Assembly (NCBI RefSeq): GCF_010365285.1
Contig: NZ_CP048286.1
Span: 2,313,001-2,377,000, forward strand
Reading direction: 5' to 3'
Length of the DNA: 64,000 nt
Origin: Paenibacillus rhizovicinus
GTDB taxonomy: Bacteria; Bacillota; Bacilli; Paenibacillales; Paenibacillaceae
The notes under the pieces are model-generated. The model saw only the letters and a program-made list of their open reading frames with translations, ran no database searches and was not told the origin of the DNA. This document shows positions 1 through 7,913 of the stretch, piece after piece. A program made the position numbers and the translations under genes. How positions within the stretch are numbered: the stretch's first letter is position 1; every line of letters begins with the position of its first letter.

Positions 1-701
1 ACTTTCTCCGTCTGCTTGAACTCCGGATGGTTCTCGAACGCTTCCAGCAGGTCGCCGGTTCTGTCGGCTCCGTTCGTCTTGACGGAAACGTACCACGTCT
101 GGTGGTTGATGCCCGCGCAGATGATATCGACTTCCTTCTTCTGCAAGCCCAGCGCCTTTGCGATCTGATGATGACCGCCTTGCACGCCGTGGCACAGACC
201 GATGGTGCGGACGCCGCCGTATTTGTTGCACGCCCACGTCAGCATCGCCATCGGATTCGCATAGTTGAGCAGCAGTACATTGGGATCCGCGACCTCGCGA
301 ATGTCCTTGCAAATCTCGAGTATTGCCGCGATGCCGCGCTGCCCGTACATGATGCCGCCTGCGCACAGCGTATCGCCGACGCATTGGTCGACGCCGTATT
401 TCAGCGGAATGTCCACGTCATGCTGGAAGGCTTCCAGGCCGCCGATCCGCACGACGCAAAATACGTATCGCGCATCCTTGAGCGCTTCGCGGCGATCCGT
501 CGTCGATTGAATCGTAATGGACAGGCCGTTCTCGGTAATGTCGCGCTGAACCAGCTGCGTGACCATCTCGAGATTATGTGCATTAATGTCAGTAAATGCA
601 ACTTCGATATTGTTAAACTCAGGTACCGACAGCAAATCGCGCATCAAACCGCGCGTGAATCCGATCGAGCCCGCTCCTACGAAAGCTACTTTAAAAGACA
701 T
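1..701 (-). CDS. GH4 family glycosidase (alpha-galactosidase MelA-like), 3' part cut by window edge
   Basis: About 233 N-terminal residues are present; the C-terminus lies beyond base 1. The protein opens with a Rossmann nucleotide-binding motif (VGAGSIG, residues 7-13). Typical glycoside hydrolase family 4 blocks follow: a Gly-rich loop after CVGDTL, then NYANPM, LCHGVQ and GINHQTW, whose Cys and His residues bind the catalytic Mn2+ in this family. GH4 enzymes cleave glycosides by an NAD+-dependent oxidation/elimination mechanism. ATG at 701 is preceded by AGGGAGG. An AraC regulator lies upstream on the same strand, 144 bp away, and may control it. Alpha-galactosidase is preferred over alpha-glucosidase or alpha-glucuronidase by overall resemblance only. 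Confidence 0.88.
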   Translation of the reverse strand, partial: MSFKVAFVGAGSIGFTRGLMRDLLSVPEFNNIEVAFTDINAHNLEMVTQLVQRDITENGLSITIQSTTDRREALKDARYVFCVVRIGGLEAFQHDVDIPLKYGVDQCVGDTLCAGGIMYGQRGIAAILEICKDIREVADPNVLLLNYANPMAMLTWACNKYGGVRTIGLCHGVQGGHHQIAKALGLQKKEVDIICAGINHQTWYVSVKTNGADRTGDLLEAFENHPEFKQTEK

Positions 702-845
702 GAAAAAAGCCTCCCTTTCACCTGTTTGAATGCATGTAATCCTTACACTCATTGTAGCAGGCGGCGAAAGAAGGCGTTTCCACATTTGCAACAGATTTCA
801 TCGAGGCATGTCAACTATTTCAACCTTATACGTTCACGCATCAGG

Positions 846-1745
846 TCATAAGGTAGAGAACGACTGGATCGACGCTGCCGACTTGCGATAAGCGGCAGGC
901 GACATGCCTGTCGTCTTCTTGAACAGCATGCTGAAATATTGCCGGCTGTTCAGTCCGATATAGTCGGCGACTTCGATGATCGGGACATCGGTGCTGGCAA
1001 GCAGCATCTTCGCCCGCTCCACGCGCAATTCCGTTAAGTACTCCGTGATCGAGACGTTCATGTTCGCTTTAAAAATCCGCTGCAAGTATACCGGATGTAA
1101 GCTGACCGCCGCCGCAACGTCTTTGGCTTGGATATCGCAATCGTAATGCTGATGGATGTACTCGGCCGCGGTGCGCACGTAGCGGTGAATTTGACGTTCC
1201 GCGCTGTCCTTCGCATCCTCGGCGGCAAGCCGGGCCACGCGGACCAACAGCTGTGAAATGAGCAGGTTCGTCATCGTTTCCTTGCCTGCCCCTGCGCCGC
1301 CGATATCAAGCTCCATCACGAGACTCTTCAAGATATGCTGCACATCCGCCGAATCCCGCAGCACGATCGTATCCAATTGCCGTTCCAGCATGGCCAATAG
1401 CGCCGGATCGCCCTCAGCCAACTGATTTAATGAAGGGAAAACTCCCTCGCAAGGCTTGAACGTGAACTCGACATTCAGCATTCGGCACGGACTGTCCTTA
1501 TCGACGCGCAGCTTATGCGGTACGCCGGCATCCAGCATGATGAGATCGCCTTTGCGCATCGCGATTACTTCGTTCTTGGTCTCCACGGAACAGATGCCGG
1601 AGATGACATACATGAACTCCGTCGCATCATGCGCATGGAAGCCCATCAGAAACTCGTCCCACTGCTTATAGTAGTAAGCGACGATTTTCGGCCGGAATTC
1701 GCCGGAGGACCGCCACTTCGCATCAAAGAAACTGCCTCCATGCAT
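846..1745 (-). CDS. AraC family transcriptional regulator, cupin sensor domain
   Basis: 299 residues. The N-terminal half (about 30-95) is a cupin-like sugar-sensing fold with an HAHD...E core and a Gly-Asp-Leu turn before AGVPHK. The C-terminal 95 residues carry the double helix-turn-helix of AraC/XylS proteins (AKDVAAAVSLHPVYLQRIFK, then IIEVADYIGLNSRQYFSMLFKK). It starts 9 bp after the stop of the SulP gene and precedes the GH4 glycosidase on the same strand, so a role in activating the glycosidase is likely. Its own ribosome binding site (GTAGGGA) is modest. Confidence 0.9.
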   Translation of the reverse strand: MHGGSFFDAKWRSSGEFRPKIVAYYYKQWDEFLMGFHAHDATEFMYVISGICSVETKNEVIAMRKGDLIMLDAGVPHKLRVDKDSPCRMLNVEFTFKPCEGVFPSLNQLAEGDPALLAMLERQLDTIVLRDSADVQHILKSLVMELDIGGAGAGKETMTNLLISQLLVRVARLAAEDAKDSAERQIHRYVRTAAEYIHQHYDCDIQAKDVAAAVSLHPVYLQRIFKANMNVSITEYLTELRVERAKMLLASTDVPIIEVADYIGLNSRQYFSMLFKKTTGMSPAAYRKSAASIQSFSTL

Positions 1746-1754
1746 CCGCGTTCC

Positions 1755-2942
1755 CTACCCTTCCGAAGGGCGGCTCCGGCCCCGGGTTCTGCGCTGCAGC
1801 AGCGCGAACATAGCGCTGACGATGACGCCCGCGATAACGCCGACCGCCAAGTCATGCGTTGCAACGACCGCCGCGACGGTAACGACCATCACGATCGTTT
1901 CGCCGACGGGCACCTCGCGGACCTTGAATACCGATTTCCAATCGAAAATCGCCGCGCACACCATCAGCATGATGCCGACGAGCGCAGCCATCGGAACGAG
2001 CGACAGCAGGTCGCCGAGCACGACGACGAGCAGCAGCAGGAACAAGGCGGCGACGAGGGTGGACAGTCGATTCCGCCCGCCCATGCGGACGTTCAGAACC
2101 GATTCCGCTACGAGCGCGCAGCCGGCCATGCCGCCGAAGAAGCCCGCGATGAAATTCGCGATGCCCTGGCCGCGCATTTCGCGGTTTTTGTCCGTTTTCT
2201 CCCCAGTCGTTTCGTCCAGCAAATTTTGCGTCAGCATCGTTTCCGTAAACCCGACTACGGCTAGCGACAGCGAGTACGGCAAAATAATAAGCAGCGTCTC
2301 CCACGAGAACGAAACGTCCGGGAGCAAGAACGAAGGAAGCGTGACGTCGATCTTCGCAATGTCGCCAATGCGGCTGACGTCATGGATGCCGAACGCCCAA
2401 ACGACGAACGTCAGCAGAATGACGGCGGCGAGCGGCGAAGGAATCGCCTTGAAATACCGCGGCAGCACGTAAATAATGAGCAACGCCGCCGCCGCGAATG
2501 CGTACATCGTCCAAGAAGCGTGGTCGAAATAGCGAAGCTGCGACAGGAAGATCAGAATCGCGAGCGCGTTGACGAAGCCGGTCAGCACGGGCTGCGGCAC
2601 GTAGTTCATCAGCTTGCCGAGCTTGAAGACGCCCATTAAATATTGAATGATGCCAGTCAGTATGGTTGCCGCGAATAAATATTCGATCCCGTGCTCTTTC
2701 ACGAGGGTCAGCATAAGGACCGCCATCGAACCCGCCGCTGCGGAGATCATTCCCGGGCGGCCGCCCAGAAACGTGATAACAAGCAGGATGCAGATCGAAG
2801 CATATATGCCGACCGTCGGCGGGACGCCGGCCATAAACGAGAAAGCGAGCGAATCCGGAATCAAAGCAAGCGTTGCCGTGATGCCCGCCAGCACATTCAA
2901 ACGGACATCCGACGTCCATTGTTTTCGCCAAGTGTAATTCAA
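1755..2942 (-). CDS. SulP family inorganic anion permease without STAS domain
   Basis: About 395 residues of membrane protein with 10 or more hydrophobic segments. SulP hallmarks are present: ALIPDSLAFSFMAGVPP near the N-terminus, the NALAILIFLSQLR segment, and GQGIANFIAGFFGGMAGCALVAESVLN (shown here only as landmarks). The usual C-terminal STAS domain is absent; the protein ends soon after the last membrane helix (LLQRRTRGR). I place the start at TTG 2942 because AGAGGTGA sits just upstream; an in-frame ATG at 2984 falls in the loop of a hairpin and has no Shine-Dalgarno site. The substrate (sulfate, bicarbonate or another anion) cannot be told from the sequence. Confidence 0.85.
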   Translation of the reverse strand: MNYTWRKQWTSDVRLNVLAGITATLALIPDSLAFSFMAGVPPTVGIYASICILLVITFLGGRPGMISAAAGSMAVLMLTLVKEHGIEYLFAATILTGIIQYLMGVFKLGKLMNYVPQPVLTGFVNALAILIFLSQLRYFDHASWTMYAFAAAALLIIYVLPRYFKAIPSPLAAVILLTFVVWAFGIHDVSRIGDIAKIDVTLPSFLLPDVSFSWETLLIILPYSLSLAVVGFTETMLTQNLLDETTGEKTDKNREMRGQGIANFIAGFFGGMAGCALVAESVLNVRMGGRNRLSTLVAALFLLLLVVVLGDLLSLVPMAALVGIMLMVCAAIFDWKSVFKVREVPVGETIVMVVTVAAVVATHDLAVGVIAGVIVSAMFALLQRRTRGRSRPSEG

Positions 2943-2952
2943 ATCGTCACCT

Positions 2953-3010
2953 CTAACCGATAGTTTCGTTCCGGGTGCCGGCATTCCGGCACACCAACTC
3001 TATCGGTTAG
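2953..3010 (-). promoter_or_regulatory. Nested inverted repeats in the SulP leader
   Basis: Perfect 11-bp arms CTAACCGATAG (2953-2963) and CTATCGGTTAG (3000-3010) enclose an inner hairpin, GTGCCGG (2975-2981) and CCGGCAC (2986-2992) with a 4-base loop. The outer right arm touches the -10 box and the left arm abuts the ribosome binding site of the SulP gene. This could be a pair of operator half-sites 47 bp apart, or an RNA structure that controls translation. Confidence 0.6.
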
Positions 3011-3037
3011 CATAACCTGCTCCCGAGAGCAGGTCAA
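3009..3037 (-). promoter_or_regulatory. SulP promoter with dyad between -35 and -10
   Basis: Read on the minus strand, TTGACC (3037-3032) and TATGCT (3014-3009) are 17 bp apart. A perfect dyad, ACCTGCTC/GAGCAGGT with a 4-base centre (3015-3034), fills the spacer and overlaps the -35 box. A dyad in this place is the layout used by MerR-family activators, although those usually have a 19-20 bp spacer. No MerR gene is in the window. Confidence 0.65.
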
Positions 3038-3096
3038 CGTTCAATTTAGGCTGGCCGACGCGGTTCCGTCAGGCGTTCGGGTCGGCTGCGGAGGAG

Positions 3097-4689
3097 TTAA
3101 AACGTGCTCGCTTTGTGCGTATCCGAACACCAGCGGGCGGTGCGGTAATAATGGATCAGCACGTCGATCGCCCTCTCCGTGCGCAGTGCCGTCAACGCCT
3201 CGAACGCATAGGCGCGAGCGTAGCGGTCCTTGCTCCCGAGCCCGGCTTGCAAGCCGGATAGGACGAGCTCCGGATCCCCCAGCTTGCCGATGCGAAGCAG
3301 AGAAAGCGCGGCCGTGTAGGCGATTTTGTTCGTAATGTAAGCCTGATTCGCAACGTACAGATCGGAACCCCCGGCCGAACCCGTGTCTTCGGCGGCTTCC
3401 CGCCGCACCGCTTCCTTCAGCATGCGGACCAATGCCGGAACCGTCAGTTCCGCCGGCTCGCCGATCATCCCAAGCGCCTCGACGGCGTTGCGCCGCACCC
3501 ACTCGCTCTGGTCTTCGAGCGCCGCGATCAAAGCCGGCACGGCCGAGGAGGCCCCCGCTCCGTTCATTCCGAGCGCGAAAGCCGCCAACGCTCTGCTGTT
3601 CTCTTCCGCCTGCCCGAGCGCCAACGCCAAATCGGGCACGGCCGCCGCGCCTGCAGCCTGCAATCCGTAAGCCGCCCGCTGCGAGGCCAGTTTCGAGCCA
3701 TGCTTCAGCAGCTCCAGCAGCGCCTGCATGCCTGTCGTTCCCATGCGGCCAAGCGCATAGGCCGCATTGAGTCCGGCGTCCTCGGCCGGCGCATCCTGTA
3801 CAAGCGCGCTCAGCTTGGCCGCGCTGCCCGCGGCGGCTTCGCCGATCAGCCCCAGCCGATCCGCCGCTATGGCGCGAACGGCCGCGTCGCCATCCGATAG
3901 CTGCGCGTCCAGCGCTGCCATTTCACGCTCACGCAGTTCGGCTACCAGTTCAGGCTGCTCCGCCAGCTCGGAGCCGGCACCCGAACGATTGCCCAGATAC
4001 CAGTTCCACGTATCCTGCCACAATACAAGATGCCCGTCCGGACGATCCGCAGGGAAGTCCGGCACCGGATCGCTATGATTCCAGCTTGGCGATACCGGCT
4101 CCCGCAAACGGACGAACTGGAATTTCAGCATGTACCGGTCGAGGTTCGACGTATTGAGCGACGCCTTGTGCCACAGGTCGAAATGAACGAGCGCGATCGT
4201 GCCCGCTTTGCCGGTCGGGAGTATCGTCTCCCTTCCCGGCAGCTTCTCGCTGTATTGGGAGCCCGGCATGATGGCGGTCGGCCCCATTTCTTCCGTAATG
4301 TCCTGCGTATAGTAGAACATCATGACCCACCATGGCCGATGGCTGCGCATCGACGACCAGTAGCCGTCCTTATGCCATTGACCGCCTCCCGGCATCTGGT
4401 TGCCCGGCTGATTGTAGTGCATGTGACGATGCGGATGCATGTAGTAGTCCGGTCCCAGCACGCTGGTCAGCGCGCCTTTGACGACAGGCGTTTCGAAGAA
4501 CTTCCCGATATCCGGCACGCGAGGCAAAATATTATTGCCGGGATTGCCCTCCTCCTGCATGACGAAATCGATTTGCCGCATGACGCTGCGGTGAAGCGCC
4601 TCCGGTAGCTCATTCTGCAAGACTACGTAACCGTTCGTAATGAAATCAGCCATTTGCTTATCGGATAATAAGTTCAATTGTTCGTTCAT
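3097..4689 (-). CDS. PhyH-family Fe(II)/2-oxoglutarate dioxygenase fused to HEAT repeats
   Basis: 530 residues. The first 200 match the phytanoyl-CoA dioxygenase family: H106-x-D108 in QWHKDGYW, distal H174 in DLWHKA, and R185 as the likely 2-oxoglutarate ligand. From about residue 255 the protein is Ala/Leu-rich with repeated blocks such as ADRLGLIGEAA, AAYALGRMG, AAYGLQAAG, AAFALGMNG and AVEALGMIGEPAE, which are HEAT/PBS-lyase-like repeats. The family hydroxylates small molecules; the HEAT part suggests a protein partner. ATG 4689 lies 9 bases after AAGGAG; the in-frame ATG at 4698 touches that site and is less likely. A terminator for this gene was not obvious. Confidence 0.85.
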   Translation of the reverse strand: MNEQLNLLSDKQMADFITNGYVVLQNELPEALHRSVMRQIDFVMQEEGNPGNNILPRVPDIGKFFETPVVKGALTSVLGPDYYMHPHRHMHYNQPGNQMPGGGQWHKDGYWSSMRSHRPWWVMMFYYTQDITEEMGPTAIMPGSQYSEKLPGRETILPTGKAGTIALVHFDLWHKASLNTSNLDRYMLKFQFVRLREPVSPSWNHSDPVPDFPADRPDGHLVLWQDTWNWYLGNRSGAGSELAEQPELVAELREREMAALDAQLSDGDAAVRAIAADRLGLIGEAAAGSAAKLSALVQDAPAEDAGLNAAYALGRMGTTGMQALLELLKHGSKLASQRAAYGLQAAGAAAVPDLALALGQAEENSRALAAFALGMNGAGASSAVPALIAALEDQSEWVRRNAVEALGMIGEPAELTVPALVRMLKEAVRREAAEDTGSAGGSDLYVANQAYITNKIAYTAALSLLRIGKLGDPELVLSGLQAGLGSKDRYARAYAFEALTALRTERAIDVLIHYYRTARWCSDTHKASTF

Positions 4690-4716
4690 ATGCTGCATCT
4701 CCTTAGCTCACTAGTT

Positions 4717-4730
4717 GTTCATGCTGTATT
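4717..4730 (-). promoter_or_regulatory. 14-bp motif shared with the sugar-importer promoter at 61753
   Basis: GTTCATGCTGTATT occurs here just upstream of the PhyH gene, and again at 61753-61766 upstream of the sugar-binding lipoprotein gene, in the same orientation relative to the gene. Both copies are followed within four bases by GTAC. It may be a shared regulator or promoter element. The rest of 4731-4912 shows no gene. Confidence 0.4.
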
Positions 4731-4912
4731 AAATGTACGCTTATAGCGTTAGTTTGTATTTAGCAGCCAGTCAGATCGTTGCACGATCGTCAGGTCATAT
4801 AGCTGCACACTTCACAATTCATACTTCACAAACGAAATACGCATGGCGAAGGGCGGAATAAACGTCTTAACCTGGACTTCCTTCAAAAAGTTAAAAAACG
4901 CTCAAAACCATA

Positions 4913-4969
4913 TTGACACAAGTTTCCATTGGTTATATTATAACCATAGGTTAGTAACCATTGGTTATA
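4913..4969 (+). promoter_or_regulatory. Strong promoter covered by alternating GGTTA/TAACC operator sites
   Basis: TTGACA (4913-4918), a 17-bp spacer and TATTAT (4936-4941) make a near-consensus sigma-A promoter. Five half-sites alternate in direction: GGTTA 4931, TAACC 4941, GGTTA 4949, TAACC 4955 and GGTTA 4963. They include the palindrome GGTTATATTATAACC over the -10 box. CCATTGGTTATA is repeated exactly at 4926 and 4958. This is typical of tight repression by a dimeric regulator, whose gene is not adjacent. Confidence 0.7.
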
Positions 4970-4994
4970 AAATGATGTACGGGAGGCTGCTCTT

Positions 4995-5168
4995 ATGAGT
5001 TTCATCGTGTTCATGCTGCTGTTCACAGTCGTCTGCGGATTTCTTGACGCCCGCATCGGCAACGGATCGGGGAATCTTAACGGGACTGAGAATCGTCATG
5101 GAATTGCGAATCGGATCAGGTTTGGAAATCACAACGGACGCCAGTCCGGCAAAAAGGGGATGCATTGA
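4995..5168 (+). CDS. Small ORF with hydrophobic N-terminus, 57 aa
   Basis: ATG 4995 follows GGGAGG at a good distance. The first 17 residues are hydrophobic (MSFIVFMLLFTVVCGF); the rest is Gly/Asn/Arg-rich and polar. The stop codon directly abuts the ATG of the next gene (TGA-ATG), so the two are probably translationally coupled. I do not recognise the family. It could be a short membrane peptide or a leader ORF. Confidence 0.5.
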   Translation: MSFIVFMLLFTVVCGFLDARIGNGSGNLNGTENRHGIANRIRFGNHNGRQSGKKGMH

Positions 5169-5759
5169 ATGTTCGCAGGACATTTCGGCTTGGCCGCCGC
5201 CGTGAAGGCGAAGGATACGAACACGCCGGTATGGGCGCTCATGCTGGGCACGCAGCTGCTCGACGTGATTTTCGTGCCGCTGTTCGTCACCGGCAAGGAA
5301 ACCATCATCGCCGTCGGAGGAGACGGCTATGGCGGCGGTCTCATTCATGCGAATTACACGCACTCGCTGGCGGGGGCCGTCGTCATCTCGCTTCTGGCAC
5401 TGTGGCTCGGCTGGCGGATCTGGAGCAAACGATCCGGCATCGTCATCGGACTTGTCGTCTTCAGCCACTGGCTGCTCGACCTAATCGTTCACCGACCGGA
5501 TCTGCCGATTCTCCCAGGCAATGCCGGCCATCTCCCGCTGCTGGGCTTCGGACTCTGGCAGCATTCCGCGATAAGCGCCGCACTTGAAGCCGCCATGATC
5601 GCCGGAGGATTCCTGCTCTACTTCCGCTCGGCCGTCGCGAGGTCCAAGTCGTCCGGGATCGGCGCGGCCTCCACGATGAAATGGGCGTATCGTTCTTCTG
5701 CAGCGATGGGTCTGCTGCTCTTAGGCTCTTTGCTGACCGACACGCTGCTGGGCGGGTAA
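5169..5759 (+). CDS. Membrane protein resembling YdjM/DUF457 putative metal-dependent hydrolases
   Basis: 196 residues with about five hydrophobic segments. Histidines and aspartates at or near membrane edges (H5, H60, H65, H100-x3-D104, H108, D111) resemble the LexA-regulated YdjM/DUF457 group, where they are thought to bind metal. The activity of that group is not well established. The start directly follows the stop of the 57-residue ORF and shares its strong repressed promoter. Confidence 0.6.
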   Translation: MFAGHFGLAAAVKAKDTNTPVWALMLGTQLLDVIFVPLFVTGKETIIAVGGDGYGGGLIHANYTHSLAGAVVISLLALWLGWRIWSKRSGIVIGLVVFSHWLLDLIVHRPDLPILPGNAGHLPLLGFGLWQHSAISAALEAAMIAGGFLLYFRSAVARSKSSGIGAASTMKWAYRSSAAMGLLLLGSLLTDTLLGG

Positions 5760-5778
5760 AAGGTTAAACGAATCGCAA

Positions 5779-5834
5779 AAGGGACGTCTCTGCCGAGGCT
5801 GCGCTTGACTGCGCTTGCGGCGTTGACGTCCCTT
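5779..5834. terminator. Inverted repeat downstream of the membrane protein gene, possible terminator
   Basis: AAGGGACGTC (5779-5788) pairs perfectly with GACGTCCCTT (5825-5834) across a 36-base loop. The T-tract is weak. From 5835 to the next ribosome binding site at about 6056 I see no gene and no clear promoter. Confidence 0.5.
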
Positions 5835-6072
5835 CTTGGGATTCGCGGCTGTCTGCGTCCTTTTCGGCTGTCTCTCCCGCTTCTCCTTCTTGTTATCGAT
5901 TCAATTTGCCTTATAATGAATGGAAACCGCGCGGATCCGGATGCTCTCCTGGTTGGGTTCGTCCGCTCATTTCGCATCAGGCAAATGAACGGGAAGCTAC
6001 CGAGTAGCAGCCCCGCGTCCTACTACAGGCCGCTGCCATATTCCGCAATCCATGGAGAGGAGGCAAGCCTTA

Positions 6073-6942
6073 ATGGATTTCGCCCGTTATCATCCCTTCG
6101 TCTATTACGCGACCAAATACATCTTCTCCCCGGATCAGGCAAGCTTGAACCGGCACTGCTATTCCGCCTCCATCTACTTCGTCACAGAAGGCAGGGGCAT
6201 CTTCCGCTCGCAAGGCTGCGAATTCGAGGCGCTTCCAGGCATGATGGTCTATATGGAAGCAGGCCGATGCCATGATTGGATATCTAGCCGCCACGACCCA
6301 ATGACCCATGTCTGCTGCTATTTCGACTGGCATTACGTGGACCGGACCGAGACATTCGGCGATGCGTCGGCCCCGATCTGCTACGATGCGTCCCAATTAC
6401 AGCCGGAGCTCGTCGGCCCTTCGTTCCCGTATCCCCTCGCGGAAATCGCCGACGCCGGCGCATCGCTTCGCGGCTGGGTCGAGCTGCTGCAAAAAAGCTA
6501 TACGGGAAACGCGCATACGACGGAGCGGACGTTCCTGCGCGGCATGGCGGTTCAAAGCTATTTCCTGCAATTCATCGAACAGTTCCTGAACTTCTCGCTG
6601 CAGGAGAATCAAATCCCCGACCCGCGGATTACGAAGCTGCTTGCGCGGATCGAGGACGATCTTCTGAACGGCAGCCGCATCCAGCCGGAAGTCTATGCGG
6701 AATCGCTCGGTTTGAGCAGGGGCTATTTCTTCGAGCTGTTCAAACGAACGACCGGAACGACGCCGATCCAATACATGAACCAGTTCCTCGTCCATCGGGC
6801 CAAGGATGATCTGCGTTCCTCGAACTTAAGCATCATGCAGATCGCGGAGAAGTACCATTTTCAGTCCTTGCATTATTTCTCCAGGCTGTTCAAGCAATAT
6901 GCCGGCAAATCGCCGCAGTCCTATCGGTTGGAAAACAGCTGA
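6073..6942 (+). CDS. AraC family transcriptional regulator
   Basis: 289 residues. An N-terminal cupin-like sensor (about 20-90, with a CHDW segment) is joined to a C-terminal AraC double HTH (about 190-285): QPEVYAESLGLSRGYFFELFKR and SIMQIAEKYHFQSLHYFSRLFKQ. ATG 6073 is chosen because GAGAGGAGG lies 10 bases upstream; ATG 6052 has no such site. It stands alone between convergent neighbours, so its target is not shown by context. Confidence 0.88.
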   Translation: MDFARYHPFVYYATKYIFSPDQASLNRHCYSASIYFVTEGRGIFRSQGCEFEALPGMMVYMEAGRCHDWISSRHDPMTHVCCYFDWHYVDRTETFGDASAPICYDASQLQPELVGPSFPYPLAEIADAGASLRGWVELLQKSYTGNAHTTERTFLRGMAVQSYFLQFIEQFLNFSLQENQIPDPRITKLLARIEDDLLNGSRIQPEVYAESLGLSRGYFFELFKRTTGTTPIQYMNQFLVHRAKDDLRSSNLSIMQIAEKYHFQSLHYFSRLFKQYAGKSPQSYRLENS

Positions 6943-6980
6943 CGGCGAACCTGGAACATGCACTGGTCAATCGCCGATAC

Positions 6981-7022
6981 GGGTTGGGTTGGTTGGGGTT
7001 GGATTGGGTTGGTTGGGGTTGG
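6981..7022 (+). repeat. G/T-rich 20-bp tandem duplication
   Basis: Two copies of TTGGGTTGGTTGGGGTTGG lie head to tail in a 42-bp tract of G-runs separated by TT. The plus strand could form G-quadruplexes. It sits between the AraC gene and a bidirectional terminator. Confidence 0.8.
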
Positions 7023-7066
7023 TTTTGCGCCGCAAAGTAAAATAGCAGCAGCAGTCTACACAAAGA

Positions 7067-7101
7067 AAGAGCGTCCGAGGCATTAATCCTCAGACGCTCT
7101 T
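7067..7101. terminator. Bidirectional terminator between convergent genes
   Basis: AAGAGCGTCCGAGG (7067-7080) and CCTCAGACGCTCTT (7088-7101) form a near-perfect 14-bp stem with a 7-base loop, placed between the AraC gene and the converging ABC transporter operon. Confidence 0.8.
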
Positions 7102-7163
7102 CTTCATTCGGCAGCTGCCGGCAGCCGCTTCCGTAATTTGCTCACTTAGGTATTCGCATCCCG

Positions 7164-7913
7164 TTACCCGCTATGCACGTCCGCCCGGCGGAAGTACGCA
7201 GCGATCAAGAACAGCGGCACGACGCATGCAATCGCCAGCGTCGCATAGCCGATCGAGGCGGAATTATGATCCGGCGACAGATCCGTCGTCAGATTAAGAA
7301 TCGCGCTCCACGGATAATACATGATGTACTTCGACTGCATGATCGTCATCTCCGAGATGACCGCGAAGATACCAAGGCCCATGGCAGGAATATAACTGCG
7401 CCAGAGCAGCGCCACGGCAGCCGAGATCGGCGCCAATGCGTATTCCAGCAGCAGCAGCAAGCCGAATTTACCCGCCTGGTCGAAGAGCAGCGACATCGTG
7501 AACGATTCCGATGCTCCATGGAAGACGAACCCGGAGCCTAATACGAGCAGGAACGACAGCAGCATGACCGCCAGCAGCACCGGCAAGGTGATGATGAACT
7601 TGGCTGCCAGAACGCTGAGCCGCGAGTGCGGTCCCGTGAGCATGTTGTTGACGGTCCGTTCTTGAAATTCCCGCGCGAACATATAGCCGATCAATAAAGA
7701 AAATAAGGCCGGGCACATCAGCATCGCCATGATTTGCAGGTCCGTCTCGAAATAGTTCTTCCAATGAAACGGCTCGTCATTGCTTGCGCCGTTCAACGTA
7801 ATAAAGAACACGAGCAGCGCGGGCAGCAGCGCCCCAAGCAGCACGAGCCACAGCATCCGCGACCGGCGCCATTTCAACCATTCGCATGCGATCAAATCAG
7901 CCACGCGCTCCAC
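7164..7913 (-). CDS. ABC-2 type transporter permease (BcrB-like)
   Basis: 249 residues with six hydrophobic segments and an N-terminal cytoplasmic start ending in WLKWRRSR, the usual form of ABC-2 permeases of bacitracin/lantibiotic self-protection exporters. FAREFQERTVNNMLTGPHSR after the second helix is the conserved cytoplasmic loop of this group. Its start overlaps the end of the preceding ATPase gene by 17 bp, so the two are coupled. It is the last gene of the sigma-factor operon. Confidence 0.85.
   Translation of the reverse strand: MERVADLIACEWLKWRRSRMLWLVLLGALLPALLVFFITLNGASNDEPFHWKNYFETDLQIMAMLMCPALFSLLIGYMFAREFQERTVNNMLTGPHSRLSVLAAKFIITLPVLLAVMLLSFLLVLGSGFVFHGASESFTMSLLFDQAGKFGLLLLLEYALAPISAAVALLWRSYIPAMGLGIFAVISEMTIMQSKYIMYYPWSAILNLTTDLSPDHNSASIGYATLAIACVVPLFLIAAYFRRADVHSG

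Noticed and set aside
27-851. Long plus-strand open frame over the GH4 gene
   Set aside because: It is the antisense shadow of the glycosidase; no ribosome site, and the opposite frame has clear GH4 motifs.
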